Positions 7,555 to 15,437 of a stretch of 36,516 nucleotides of DNA are shown here, in pieces (position 1 is the stretch's first letter; each line of letters opens with the position of its first letter). This DNA comes from SFWF01 sp045591645. Lineage in GTDB: Bacteria > Bacillota > Clostridia > Oscillospirales > Acutalibacteraceae. Position numbers and translations under genes: made by a program. The notes under the pieces were generated by a model that was given only the letters and a program-made list of their open reading frames with translations, did not search any database and was not told the DNA's origin. The stretch is taken from positions 1 to 36,516 of the forward strand of contig JAZNTG010000033.1 of NCBI GenBank assembly GCA_045591645.1. The letters are read 5' to 3'.

Positions 7555-8610
7555 TTAATATCCCAGTGCATCTACTACCTTCATTGCAAGATAGATCTTT
7601 GTTGGCGGATGAACATCGTCGTGCTCGCATACATCACTTGAGGTAACGCAAACACAGTTTTCAACAAGAGACGGTATGCGAAGCTGCGACTCCTGAAGGT
7701 TCTTCCAATCTTCATCCTGTCTTACATCAAGGTCGGTTATCTGAATAACGATGAAGGGCATCTCGGGATACATAATATCCTCACGGTAGCGATTTATAAG
7801 ATTCTTCATCTCGATATCATAAACGAGAGCCTCTCTGCCCACAGAATCTGCCTCGCCCTGATACCACACCATATTGTTGACCGAATACGGCAAAAGCTTT
7901 GACCACATATACTCATAAAGGAAACCGTTTGCATTCCAGGTGCAGCAAGGAAAGAGAACGTGATTATACCTTCTCTTGTCATCAACGGGGATAATATAAG
8001 GCTCGATATCACAAAGCTCCTTCGGCAGCCAGCCCTCGATAGCAGAAGCGCCCTGATAGCATCCGATAAGACCGACTACACAACCGCGACGCTGAACAAT
8101 AAATTCGGCAATACGCGTTCCAAGCAGTGACCATTGTCCAAGATTCTCTCTGGTATGTAAGACCCAGCCGTCTTCGGGGAATATAGTCTCTGTAGCCTCG
8201 CCTTCGGCAGCCTCTTTAAGCTCCTTATGCTCGTTATCGGCTTTTTCGGGGCGTTCGAGCATAAAGAAACGAAGCTTATTATTCGGGAAGACCTTATTCT
8301 TCTCGGTTGCTGACTGCCATACCTTGAACTGAAGGTTGGACTGTCCGCCGAGGATGACTACCTCACCGACATAGACATTCTTAAAAATATAGTCCTTACC
8401 CTCTGCCGAAACAGCGAGCTCATAAGGTCCGCCATATTCTGTCTGTGCTGAAAGCTCGCAGAGGAACTTACCGTTCTCACATTTTACGGTCTTGGTTTCA
8501 CCAAGAAAAGAAACTGTTACTTCACAGTCTCCCTCGCCGAAAACGCGAACAGGTCTGTCCTTTGCAAGAACCATATTGTCTGAAAATAACGGATTTAATT
8601 TGAACGACAT
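7555..8610 (-). CDS. Sialate O-acetylesterase-like SGNH hydrolase
   Basis: A 351-residue protein. After an N-terminal beta domain (about 1-85) comes the esterase core with the nucleophile motif GGQSNLQF, the WYQGEAD block, and the C-terminal Asp-His block HDDVHPPTK. Family members remove O-acetyl groups from sialic acid or from xylan-type sugars. There is no signal peptide, so the enzyme is likely cytoplasmic. It is shorter than many family members (500 or more residues), and the order of blocks is intact. ATG 8610 follows GAGGTGATTTT. The substrate remains uncertain. Confidence 0.88.
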   Translation of the reverse strand: MSFKLNPLFSDNMVLAKDRPVRVFGEGDCEVTVSFLGETKTVKCENGKFLCELSAQTEYGGPYELAVSAEGKDYIFKNVYVGEVVILGGQSNLQFKVWQSATEKNKVFPNNKLRFFMLERPEKADNEHKELKEAAEGEATETIFPEDGWVLHTRENLGQWSLLGTRIAEFIVQRRGCVVGLIGCYQGASAIEGWLPKELCDIEPYIIPVDDKRRYNHVLFPCCTWNANGFLYEYMWSKLLPYSVNNMVWYQGEADSVGREALVYDIEMKNLINRYREDIMYPEMPFIVIQITDLDVRQDEDWKNLQESQLRIPSLVENCVCVTSSDVCEHDDVHPPTKIYLAMKVVDALGY

Positions 8611-8642
8611 AAAATCACCTCGAAAGAGTTTTTTACAAGTGA

Positions 8643-8651
8643 ATTATAGCA
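8643..8651 (-). promoter_or_regulatory. Extended -10 promoter of the esterase-phnP-like operon
   Basis: TGC directly followed by TATAAT (8648-8643 on the minus strand); no good -35 at 17 bases. The position suits a leader of about 25 bases. Confidence 0.5.
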
Positions 8652-8720
8652 TATACAATAAGTACTTTTACGTAAAAAAACTATAAAATATGCTCAAAAG
8701 AGTATGCAACTATAAAAAAA

Positions 8721-8738
8721 GCGCCCGAAAACGGGCGC
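8721..8738 (-). terminator. Intrinsic terminator of glyS
   Basis: GCGCCCG, loop of four, CGGGCGC, followed on the minus strand by TTTTTTTATAG. It starts 7 bases after the glyS stop. Confidence 0.92.
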
Positions 8739-8744
8739 AAAGTA

Positions 8745-10118
8745 TTAGAATTCAAGTTTTGCAGAAATGAAGGATACGAGATCCTCAATCTTAACTCTCT
8801 GCTGTTCCATAGTGTCACGGTCACGGACGGTTACACAGCCGTCCTCTACAGAATCGAAATCATAGGTAATGCAGAAGGGTGTTCCGATCTCATCCTCGCG
8901 GCGATAGCGCTTACCGATAGAGCCTGAGTCGTCATAGTCGACCATAAAGTGACGGGCCAGCATATCGTAGACCTCGCCTGCCTGCTCGGCGAGCTTTTTA
9001 GAAAGCGGCAGAACGGCGCACTTAAAGGGTGCAAGCGCAGGGTGAAGTCTGAGAACTACACGAGTGTCACCCTTTTCGTCCTTTTCTTCATCATAAGCAT
9101 CGCAAAGGAATGCGAGAAGCACACGGTCAGCACCGAGTGAGGGCTCAACAACATAAGGAATATAGTGCTCGTTCTTTTCCTGATCGAAATATTCAAGGCT
9201 CTTACCGCTGGCTTCCTGATGACGTCCGAGGTCATAATTGGTACGGTCAGCAATACCCCAAAGCTCTCCCCAACCGAACGGGAACAGGAACTCAATATCT
9301 GTAGTAGCCTTGGAATAGAAGGAAAGCTCCTCCTTTTCGTGGTCGCGAAGTCTGATATTCTCTTCCTTTATGCCGAGATTCAAAAGCCAATTCTTGCAGA
9401 AATCCTTCCAGTAATAGAACCACTCAAGGTCAGTATCGGGCTCGCAGAAAAACTCGCACTCCATCTGTTCGAACTCACGCGTACGGAAGATAAAGTTGCC
9501 CGGTGTGATCTCATTTCTGAAAGACTTACCGATCTGGCAGACACCGAAGGGCAGCTTCTTTCTTGTAGAACGCTGAATGTTAGCGTAGTTGACAAAAATA
9601 CCCTGTGCTGTTTCGGGACGGAGGTACACCTCATTCTTAGCGTCCTCTGTAACACCGATAAAGGTCTTGAACATAAGATTAAACTTGCGGATATCGGTAA
9701 AATCCTTAGATCCGCACTCGGGACATTCGATATTATTTTCCTTGATATATTCGCTCATCTGCTCGAAGGTCATACCTTCAGCGTGGCCGCCAAAATCCTC
9801 AATAAGCTTATCCGCTCTGTGACGGGCATGGCAGGATTTACAGTCCATAAGAGGGTCAGAAAATCCTCCTACGTGGCCTGAGGTCACCCAGGTTTCAGGA
9901 TTCATTATAATAGCCGAATCAAGTCCGACATTGTACTTGTTCTCCTGAACGAACTTCTTCCACCAAGCCTTTTTAACATTATTTTTAAACTCAACGCCAA
10001 GCGGGCCGTAATCCCAAGAATTTGAAAGTCCACCGTATATTTCCGAGCCTGAATAGACAAAGCCCCTGGCCTTAGCAAGAGCGACTATCGTATCCATACT
10101 CTTTTCGCTGTTATTCAT
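8745..10118 (-). CDS. glyS: Glycyl-tRNA synthetase (alpha2 type)
   Basis: A 457-residue class II aminoacyl-tRNA synthetase of the dimeric eukaryote/Gram-positive type, charging tRNA-Gly. Visible blocks are the N-terminal RGFVYSGSEIYGGLSNSWDYGPLG, a zinc-type cysteine set (CKSCHARHRAD and CPECGSKDF), motif 2 FRNEITPGNFIFRTREFEQME and the C-terminal anticodon-binding domain with FCITYDFDS and TVRDRDTMEQ. I chose ATG 10118 because GGAGG lies 7 bases upstream; an in-frame start 30 bases earlier has no ribosome-binding site. The leader predicted from its promoter is only about 30 bases, so there is no T-box here. Confidence 0.97.
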   Translation of the reverse strand: MNNSEKSMDTIVALAKARGFVYSGSEIYGGLSNSWDYGPLGVEFKNNVKKAWWKKFVQENKYNVGLDSAIIMNPETWVTSGHVGGFSDPLMDCKSCHARHRADKLIEDFGGHAEGMTFEQMSEYIKENNIECPECGSKDFTDIRKFNLMFKTFIGVTEDAKNEVYLRPETAQGIFVNYANIQRSTRKKLPFGVCQIGKSFRNEITPGNFIFRTREFEQMECEFFCEPDTDLEWFYYWKDFCKNWLLNLGIKEENIRLRDHEKEELSFYSKATTDIEFLFPFGWGELWGIADRTNYDLGRHQEASGKSLEYFDQEKNEHYIPYVVEPSLGADRVLLAFLCDAYDEEKDEKGDTRVVLRLHPALAPFKCAVLPLSKKLAEQAGEVYDMLARHFMVDYDDSGSIGKRYRREDEIGTPFCITYDFDSVEDGCVTVRDRDTMEQQRVKIEDLVSFISAKLEF

Positions 10119-10156
10119 AAAATGACCTCCGAATAAATATAAATACATTACTAATA

Positions 10157-10185
10157 ATAGTATTAAAAAAATTCACTTTTGTCAA
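10157..10185 (-). promoter_or_regulatory. Promoter of glyS
   Basis: Minus strand TTGACA (10185-10180), 17 bases, TACTAT (10162-10157). It is divergent from the promoter at 10204-10232; the two -35 boxes are 18 bases apart. Confidence 0.8.
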
Positions 10186-10203
10186 GTATTTATCGAACTA
10201 TAC

Positions 10204-10232
10204 TTGACATTATTTAACAAGTAGGATATAAT
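10204..10232 (+). promoter_or_regulatory. Perfect consensus promoter of the small-protein operon
   Basis: TTGACA (10204-10209), 17 bases, TATAAT (10227-10232): all 12 positions match the sigma-A/sigma-70 consensus. The predicted start is near 10239. Confidence 0.92.
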
Positions 10233-10240
10233 TTCGGTGT

Positions 10241-10256
10241 TAGGGACTTTTCCCTA
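10241..10256 (+). repeat. 5'-leader hairpin
   Basis: TAGGGA, CTTT, TCCCTA: a perfect 6-bp inverted repeat at the very start of the predicted transcript, about 16 bases before the AGGAGG site. It could stabilise the 5' end of the mRNA. No T-run follows, so it is not a terminator. Confidence 0.6.
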
Positions 10257-10284
10257 CTATCCCAATACTACAGGAGGTATTATA

Positions 10285-10542
10285 ATGTTTAAATTAGAAA
10301 TTCACGATGTTGACTTTGCAGATTTTATAAAGGCTCTGGACTCCTGTAAGGGAGACGTTTTCTTGGAGACTCCCGACGGAGATTGCCTTAATCTCAAATC
10401 CAAGCTCTGTCAGATCATGGGTATTGCAAACATTCTGAACGGTGCTAAGGTAAGTGAAGCTACCGTCCGTTGCACAAAGCCTGAGGATGAATCTATCCTT
10501 TTCAGATTCAATCTTTACAGAGAAGTTCCCGAAAAAGAGTAA
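10285..10542 (+). CDS. Small protein, possible HPr-fold without catalytic histidine
   Basis: An 85-residue cytoplasmic protein from ATG 10285, with AGGAGG 7 bases upstream. It does not contain a known catalytic motif. The order of elements (strand, helix ADFIKALDSC, strand DVFLETPDG, then LNLKSKLCQIMGIANILNG) is reminiscent of the HPr phosphocarrier fold, in which a similar KSIMGVLSL stretch precedes the second helix, but the phosphorylatable His15 loop is missing. This resemblance is by eye only. It is the first gene of a two-gene operon driven by an exceptionally strong promoter, so it is probably abundant. Confidence 0.75.
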   Translation: MFKLEIHDVDFADFIKALDSCKGDVFLETPDGDCLNLKSKLCQIMGIANILNGAKVSEATVRCTKPEDESILFRFNLYREVPEKE

Positions 10543-10555
10543 AGGAAGTACAACA

Positions 10556-10831
10556 ATGAGCGATTTTTTAACATTTAAGGGAAAGCCGCTAGTTCGCAGC
10601 GGCAACACCGTATACTACGGTGATATGTCGGAAAAATTTGTTATCAAGCTTGAAATATTAACGACTCACAAAGAAGGCAAGCTTGAGGTTGCCGACAAGG
10701 TAAAGGTAATGCTGCTTAAAAATAATGCACAGCACACCGACGATATCGTAAAGTCGACCGAGAAGGATGGTATGAGCGAAGCTATGAATTTTGCTTCTAT
10801 CTGGCTTGAAAGGGCTTTAAACGACAAATAA
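10556..10831 (+). CDS. Conserved small protein of unknown function
   Basis: A 91-residue protein from ATG 10556 (AAAGGAAG upstream), 13 bases after the preceding gene. The sequence starts MSDFLTFKGKPLVR and ends in the helix ASIWLERALNDK. I recall similar proteins of about 90 residues in Clostridia with a matching FLTFKGKPLVR and YYGDMS pattern, but no known function. It is predicted soluble and mixed alpha/beta. It is the last gene before the terminator at 10847, so it is cotranscribed with the HPr-like gene. Confidence 0.8.
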   Translation: MSDFLTFKGKPLVRSGNTVYYGDMSEKFVIKLEILTTHKEGKLEVADKVKVMLLKNNAQHTDDIVKSTEKDGMSEAMNFASIWLERALNDK

Positions 10832-10846
10832 GATTACATCAAAAAA

Positions 10847-10867
10847 ACCGACGGACCATCCGTCGGT
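10847..10867. terminator. Bidirectional intrinsic terminator
   Basis: ACCGACGGA, CCA loop, TCCGTCGGT, then TTTTGTTTT on the plus strand and TTTTTTTGATG on the minus strand. It lies between the small-protein operon and the converging Na/Pi cotransporter gene. Confidence 0.93.
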
Positions 10868-10874
10868 TTTTGTT

Positions 10875-12632
10875 TTATGCCTTTATCTCGTACTTGTGTG
10901 AGAAGAACTCGAAATAGTTGTTGAACACCGATTCCTTGCCGTCCTTAACGCTTCTGAGATACTTATGGATATCCATATCGTGATGATTCATCTCAATCAC
11001 TAAGCCCGCAATGTTGGAGCAGTGGTCGGAAACTCTTTCAAGGTTTGTGAGAAGATCGGTAAGAACGAAGCCGAGCTCGATAGTGCACTCACCCTTCTGA
11101 AGTCTTGAGATATGCTGCTTCTTAAGCGAAGCTTTAAGGTTATCGACTACCTGCTCGAGCGGCTCCACCTTAACTGCGCTTTCAAGATTTTCATTGGCAA
11201 ACGCATCGTACGCCAGATCGACTATCTCATTTACTGCATTGATAAGGACCGAAAGCTCCTTCTGCGCCTCGCCCGAGAAGTTCATCTTCTTATCTTTAAT
11301 CTCCTCTGCTGACTCAATAATATTTACTGCATGGTCGGAAATTCTCTCAAAATCTCCGATGATATGAAGCAGTTTGGCAGTTTCAACGCTGTCTTCATCC
11401 GTAAGTTCAAGAGCTGAAACCTTTACAAGATAGCTTCCGAGCTTATCCTCATATTTATCAGCTTTATCCTCAAGCTTTCTTACCTCTTCATAGCCTGCCT
11501 CACTGAAATCAGACAGCAGATCAAAGGACTTATGAATAGCCGAAACAGATATTTCCGCCATTGTTTCGGTAACAGTCTTCGCTCTCTCTACAGCGATAGG
11601 CGGGGTCTGTAAGAGTCGCTCGTCGAGCATCTCGTAATGCTCCTTCTCGGTAGCTCTTTCCCTGACGGTAATAGTCGCAAGCTTTGCAAGAAGACCCGTA
11701 AAGGGTGCCCAAATGAGTGTGCAGAGAATATTGAAAGCCGAGTGGACTATTGCGATCCAAAACTCATCGATCTGCATCTTATCGAGGAACTGAAGATCAA
11801 AGATATATTTCGCAGCAGTAAATAAGGTAAGCAGAACGACTGTACCTATTATGTTGAAATAAAGGTGGACGTATGCCGTTCTCTTTGCGTTCTTATTAGC
11901 ACCAAGTGACGATATCATAGCGGTTACACAGGTACCGATATTCTGACCCATAATGATCGGAATTGCGTTACCGAAGCTGACGGCTCCCGTGCTGGAGAGT
12001 GCCTGAAGTATACCAACCGAAGCAGAAGAACTTTGAATGATAGCGGTAAGCACTGCACCTGCGAGCACACCAAGGATGGGATTTGTAAATAATGTGAGGA
12101 TGTTTGCAAATGAAGGTTCATTTTTCAGTCCCTCTACCGCATTGGACATAAGGTCCATACCTGTCATAAGTGTGGCAAAGCCGAGTAGGATAACCGCGGT
12201 ATCCTTCCTTTTATTGCTCTTAGAGAACATCATAAAGGCAATTCCGATAAGAGCCAAAACAGGCACGAAAGAATCCGGCTTGAATATTTGCACATACCAA
12301 GCTCCGCCGTCGATACCCGTAAGCGAGAGTATCCAAGCGGTAACGGTAGTACCTATGTTGGCACCCATAATAATTCCGATAGACTGTTTGAGTGTCATTA
12401 CACCCGAGTTTACGAAGCCTACTACCATAACGGTGGTGGCTGATGATGACTGAATTATCGAAGTAACAGCGAGTCCGAGCAGAAATCCTTTGAAGGTGTT
12501 TCCTGTCATTCTCTCAAGAAGTGTTTTCAGTCCGCTTCCGGCCTTTTTCTCAAGGGCATTGCCCATTAGCTGCATTCCGAAGAGAAAGAGCGAGAGACCG
12601 CCGATAAGCGATAGTACATCTTTTAGATCCAT
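10875..12632 (-). CDS. Na/Pi cotransporter family protein with PhoU-like C-terminus
   Basis: A 585-residue integral membrane protein. The two inverted-topology repeats each carry the family QSSSA motif (VTSIIQSSSATTVM near residue 62 and LTAIIQSSSASVGI near residue 200), within about eight to nine membrane segments up to roughly residue 320. The rest (about 350-570) is a soluble helical PhoU-like domain (LEDKADKYEDKLG, LHIIGDFERISDHAVNI, LERVSDHCSNI). The family imports phosphate with sodium; PhoU-like tails are thought to regulate it. ATG 12632 follows AAGGAGAAAAAT. It probably has its own promoter in the 141-base upstream gap, but I see no convincing box. Confidence 0.92.
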   Translation of the reverse strand: MDLKDVLSLIGGLSLFLFGMQLMGNALEKKAGSGLKTLLERMTGNTFKGFLLGLAVTSIIQSSSATTVMVVGFVNSGVMTLKQSIGIIMGANIGTTVTAWILSLTGIDGGAWYVQIFKPDSFVPVLALIGIAFMMFSKSNKRKDTAVILLGFATLMTGMDLMSNAVEGLKNEPSFANILTLFTNPILGVLAGAVLTAIIQSSSASVGILQALSSTGAVSFGNAIPIIMGQNIGTCVTAMISSLGANKNAKRTAYVHLYFNIIGTVVLLTLFTAAKYIFDLQFLDKMQIDEFWIAIVHSAFNILCTLIWAPFTGLLAKLATITVRERATEKEHYEMLDERLLQTPPIAVERAKTVTETMAEISVSAIHKSFDLLSDFSEAGYEEVRKLEDKADKYEDKLGSYLVKVSALELTDEDSVETAKLLHIIGDFERISDHAVNIIESAEEIKDKKMNFSGEAQKELSVLINAVNEIVDLAYDAFANENLESAVKVEPLEQVVDNLKASLKKQHISRLQKGECTIELGFVLTDLLTNLERVSDHCSNIAGLVIEMNHHDMDIHKYLRSVKDGKESVFNNYFEFFSHKYEIKA

Positions 12633-12773
12633 ATTTTTCTCCTTTACATACTTTCTTTACTAATACTATTCTTTACTCCGACATCTTAATTTTAACAGAT
12701 TTTTCTTAATAAATGAAAGTTTTTTTCAGGATTTTTTGCAAGTTTGTTGTGTTGTTGTATATTTGTTCACAAA

Positions 12774-13433
12774 TTACAGCAGTGTTTGTTTATTAATTAC
12801 TAATTTGAATTTAAGTCCCAATTTTTCGGCTGCTTTTCTGCAAAGCACCATTCTGCCGAGGAATATTTCAAAATAGTCCATAACCGAGCTTATCTCAGTA
12901 TCGATCTCAAGCGTCAGCGTGATATCCCTGTTATCGTCACCGATAAAAAGGTCAGAGCTTACTACCGAATAGTTTACCCTGTCGTGTATATCAAAAGTAG
13001 CGGGGTCAGTATTTCTGACACGGCTTCTTCTGACATCACTCTTGTCGGCAAGGATCAAAGCCGCAGCAACAGGATTTACAGGCACTCCCGTTCCTTCATC
13101 GTGGTTTCCTATAGCAGTAACGATGGTTGCAGTATCCTTTGCCGAAAAACCCAGATTATCTAAAATACGGAAAGCCATTACCGCGCCGCTCTGCGAATGC
13201 TCAAGACGGTTCACAAGGTTACCGATATCGTGAAGATAGCCTGCAATTTTGGAGAGCTCTATTTCATGGCAAGAATAGCCGAGCTTCGCCAATATGTATG
13301 CCGCGGTGTTAGATACCTTAGTAACGTGAGCAAAGCTATGCTCTGTAAAGCCAAGAGCACTAAGCGATTCATCAGCAAGGGTTATGTATGTTTTTATATC
13401 AGAATTATCTTTAATCTGTTCGTAGGATAACAT
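12774..13433 (-). CDS. HD-domain phosphohydrolase-like protein
   Basis: A 219-residue protein with an HD metal-binding core: HSFAHVTKVSN (first His), AGYLHDIGN (the HD pair), IGNHDEG and the final Asp in LILADKSDV. That order fits nucleotide or nucleic-acid phosphohydrolases of the HD superfamily; the substrate is unknown. The C-terminal part (about 150-215) is a separate alpha/beta region. ATG 13433 is preceded by AAGGAGATAAT, and this site abuts the U-tract of the pckG terminator. No room remains for its own promoter, so expression seems to need read-through or a promoter inside pckG. Confidence 0.87.
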   Translation of the reverse strand: MLSYEQIKDNSDIKTYITLADESLSALGFTEHSFAHVTKVSNTAAYILAKLGYSCHEIELSKIAGYLHDIGNLVNRLEHSQSGAVMAFRILDNLGFSAKDTATIVTAIGNHDEGTGVPVNPVAAALILADKSDVRRSRVRNTDPATFDIHDRVNYSVVSSDLFIGDDNRDITLTLEIDTEISSVMDYFEIFLGRMVLCRKAAEKLGLKFKLVINKQTLL

Positions 13434-13447
13434 ATTATCTCCTTAAA

Positions 13448-13480
13448 AAAGCCTCATCTATTGAAAACAGATGAGGCTTT
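13448..13480 (-). terminator. Intrinsic terminator of pckG
   Basis: AGATGAGGCTTT (13469-13480) pairs with AAAGCCTCATCT (13448-13459) around a 9-base loop. On the minus strand a run of six T's follows and merges with the ribosome-binding site of the HD gene. Confidence 0.88.
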
Positions 13481-13490
13481 AAAAAACTTA

Positions 13491-15272
13491 TTATTTAAGA
13501 GCAGCCTTGAGGTTATCAAGCTGAACGCGAAGCTCAGCCGGTAGCTTGTCACCGAACTTCTTGTAATGCTCTTCAATTTCAGCGGCTTCCTTAGTCCAAA
13601 CGTCCTTATCGACGGTAAGGATATCCTTAAGAGTAGCCATATCCATATCGAGGTCGGTAAGGTCGATATCCTCAGGCATCGGAACATATCCGATAGCGGT
13701 CTCGGTAGCGTCAGCCTTGCCTTCGCAACGGTCGATGATCCAGTTGAGGACACGCATATTATCGCCAAATCCGGGCCAGATGAAGTTGCCTTCGTCATCG
13801 GTACGGAACCAGTTAACATTAAAGATCTTAGGAGCCTTGTCGCCGAGCTTCTTACCCATTTCGAGCCAATGCTTGAAATAGTCACCCATATTGTATCCGC
13901 AGAAGGGCAGCATAGCCATAGGATCGCGACGTACAACACCTACTGCGCCTGCAGCAGCTGCGGTAGTCTCAGAAGCCATAGCCGAACCTACGAATACACC
14001 GTTCTCCCAGCTCTTTGACTGATATACGAGCGGAGCGCACTTAGCGCGTCTGCCGCCGAATACGATAGCAGAAATGCGAACGCCCTGACCCTTATTGAAC
14101 TCATCAGAGATGCAAGGGCAGTTCTCAGCAGGAGCTGTGAAACGGGAGTTCGGATGAGCAGCACAGGTAGACTTGTCAGCTTTATTGAACTTAGCAGGAT
14201 CCCAAGCATTACCCTTCCAATCGAGAGCATTCTCAGGCAGGTTCTTATTGAGGCCTTCCCACCAAACAGTATTGTCATTCTGGTCAAGAGCAACGTTTGT
14301 GAAGATGGTATTCTTCTTGGTTGACTCAAGAGCATTGAAGTTAGAATGCTCGTTAGTTCCGGGAGCAACTCCGAAGAAGCCGTTCTCGGGGTTGATAGCG
14401 TAAAGATAGCCGTCGGGTCCTATGCGCATCCAGGAAATATCGTCGCCGACAGTCCAGATCTTGTAGCCTTTCTTACGGAGATACTCGGGAGGAATAAGCA
14501 TTGCGAGGTTGGTCTTTCCGCAAGCAGAGGGGAAAGCAGCGGCAATGTACTTAACCTCACCCTTAGGATTCTGAAGGCCTAAGATGAGCATATGCTCAGC
14601 CATCCAGCCCTCCTTCCAGCCCTGGAAGGAAGCAATACGAAGCGCAAAGCACTTTTTGCCGAGAAGAACGTTTCCGCCGTAACCCGAATTTACAGAGATA
14701 ATTGTATTATCCTCGGGGAAATGGCAGATATAACGGTTCTCAGGATCGATATCGCAACGGCTATGAAGTCCGCGCACCCAATCGTTAGAGTCGCCGAGAA
14801 CTTCAAGCACCTTAGTGCCTACACGTGTCATAATAAGCATATTGAGAACAACGTAAACAGAATCTGTGATCTCGATACCTATCTTAGCAAGAGGAGAGCC
14901 GATAGGTCCCATAGAATAAGGGATAACGTACATAGTACGACCCTTATAGCTGCCGCGAGCGATCTTGTAGAGCTTGTCATACATCTCTTTGGGATCACAC
15001 CAGTTATTGGTAGGACCTGCGGTCTCCTTATCAGCGGTACAGATAAAGGTACGGTCCTCAACACGTGCAACGTCATTAGGATTGGTACGGTGGAGGTAGC
15101 ATCCGGGAAGCTTTTCCTGATTAAGCTCGGTAAGCTCTCCGAGTTCAACAGCCAGACGGCGAAGCTCCTCGCGCTGCTCATCGCTGCCGTCTATCCAAAC
15201 GGTCTTGTCAGGGGAAAGAAGCTCCTTCATTTCCTCCAGCCATTTTAAAACAGTAGCATTATTTGTCATCAT
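13491..15272 (-). CDS. pckG: Phosphoenolpyruvate carboxykinase (GTP)
   Basis: A 593-residue GTP-type PEPCK, which interconverts oxaloacetate and PEP with GTP/GDP. It shows the P-loop AFPSACGKTNLAML, the metal and substrate block TVGDDISWM, the PEP-binding RGSYKGRTMYVIPYSMGPIG, the hyper-reactive-cysteine region containing FPSACGKT, and the guanine-specific FWPGFGDN-like segment (FIWPGFGDNMRVL). Length and motif order are normal for the family. Many Firmicutes use the unrelated-length ATP enzyme instead, so the GTP form is a lineage hint. Two adjacent ATGs are possible (15272 and 15269); AAGGAG precedes both. It has its own promoter and terminator. Confidence 0.97.
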   Translation of the reverse strand: MMTNNATVLKWLEEMKELLSPDKTVWIDGSDEQREELRRLAVELGELTELNQEKLPGCYLHRTNPNDVARVEDRTFICTADKETAGPTNNWCDPKEMYDKLYKIARGSYKGRTMYVIPYSMGPIGSPLAKIGIEITDSVYVVLNMLIMTRVGTKVLEVLGDSNDWVRGLHSRCDIDPENRYICHFPEDNTIISVNSGYGGNVLLGKKCFALRIASFQGWKEGWMAEHMLILGLQNPKGEVKYIAAAFPSACGKTNLAMLIPPEYLRKKGYKIWTVGDDISWMRIGPDGYLYAINPENGFFGVAPGTNEHSNFNALESTKKNTIFTNVALDQNDNTVWWEGLNKNLPENALDWKGNAWDPAKFNKADKSTCAAHPNSRFTAPAENCPCISDEFNKGQGVRISAIVFGGRRAKCAPLVYQSKSWENGVFVGSAMASETTAAAAGAVGVVRRDPMAMLPFCGYNMGDYFKHWLEMGKKLGDKAPKIFNVNWFRTDDEGNFIWPGFGDNMRVLNWIIDRCEGKADATETAIGYVPMPEDIDLTDLDMDMATLKDILTVDKDVWTKEAAEIEEHYKKFGDKLPAELRVQLDNLKAALK

Positions 15273-15336
15273 TAATTCTCCTTTTTAGACAATTATAGGT
15301 CAGCCATTAATTTAAAAGCCAACTTACACCAATTAC

Positions 15337-15365
15337 ATTATAACCGCTTGGGCAAGTAAAATCAA
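15337..15365 (-). promoter_or_regulatory. Promoter of pckG
   Basis: Minus strand TTGATT (15365-15360), 17 bases, TATAAT (15342-15337). The leader of about 60 bases shows no strong structure. Confidence 0.82.
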
Positions 15366-15371
15366 GAATAT

Positions 15372-15389
15372 TTGATAAATCAATATCAA
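15372..15389. repeat. Inverted repeat upstream of the pckG promoter (possible operator)
   Basis: TTGATA and TATCAA separated by six bases (AATCAA); TTGATAAATCAA is itself a nested palindrome. It ends seven bases upstream of the -35 box, which suits an activator or repressor site. The regulator is unknown. Confidence 0.35.
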
Positions 15390-15411
15390 TTATTTAAATT
15401 TTATTAAAAAA

Positions 15412-15437
15412 GATGAACACATTTTAATATGTTCATC
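15412..15437 (-). terminator. Intrinsic terminator of the S26-like gene
   Basis: GATGAACA (15437-15430) pairs with TGTTCATC (15419-15412) around a 10-base loop, followed on the minus strand by TTTTTTAATAAAA. The TGA stop codon of the gene lies inside the ascending arm. Confidence 0.85.

Noticed and set aside
14592..15248. Plus-strand open frame antisense to pckG
   Set aside because: It lies entirely inside a complete pckG with all motifs intact; codon pattern and lack of start signals mark it as a shadow.
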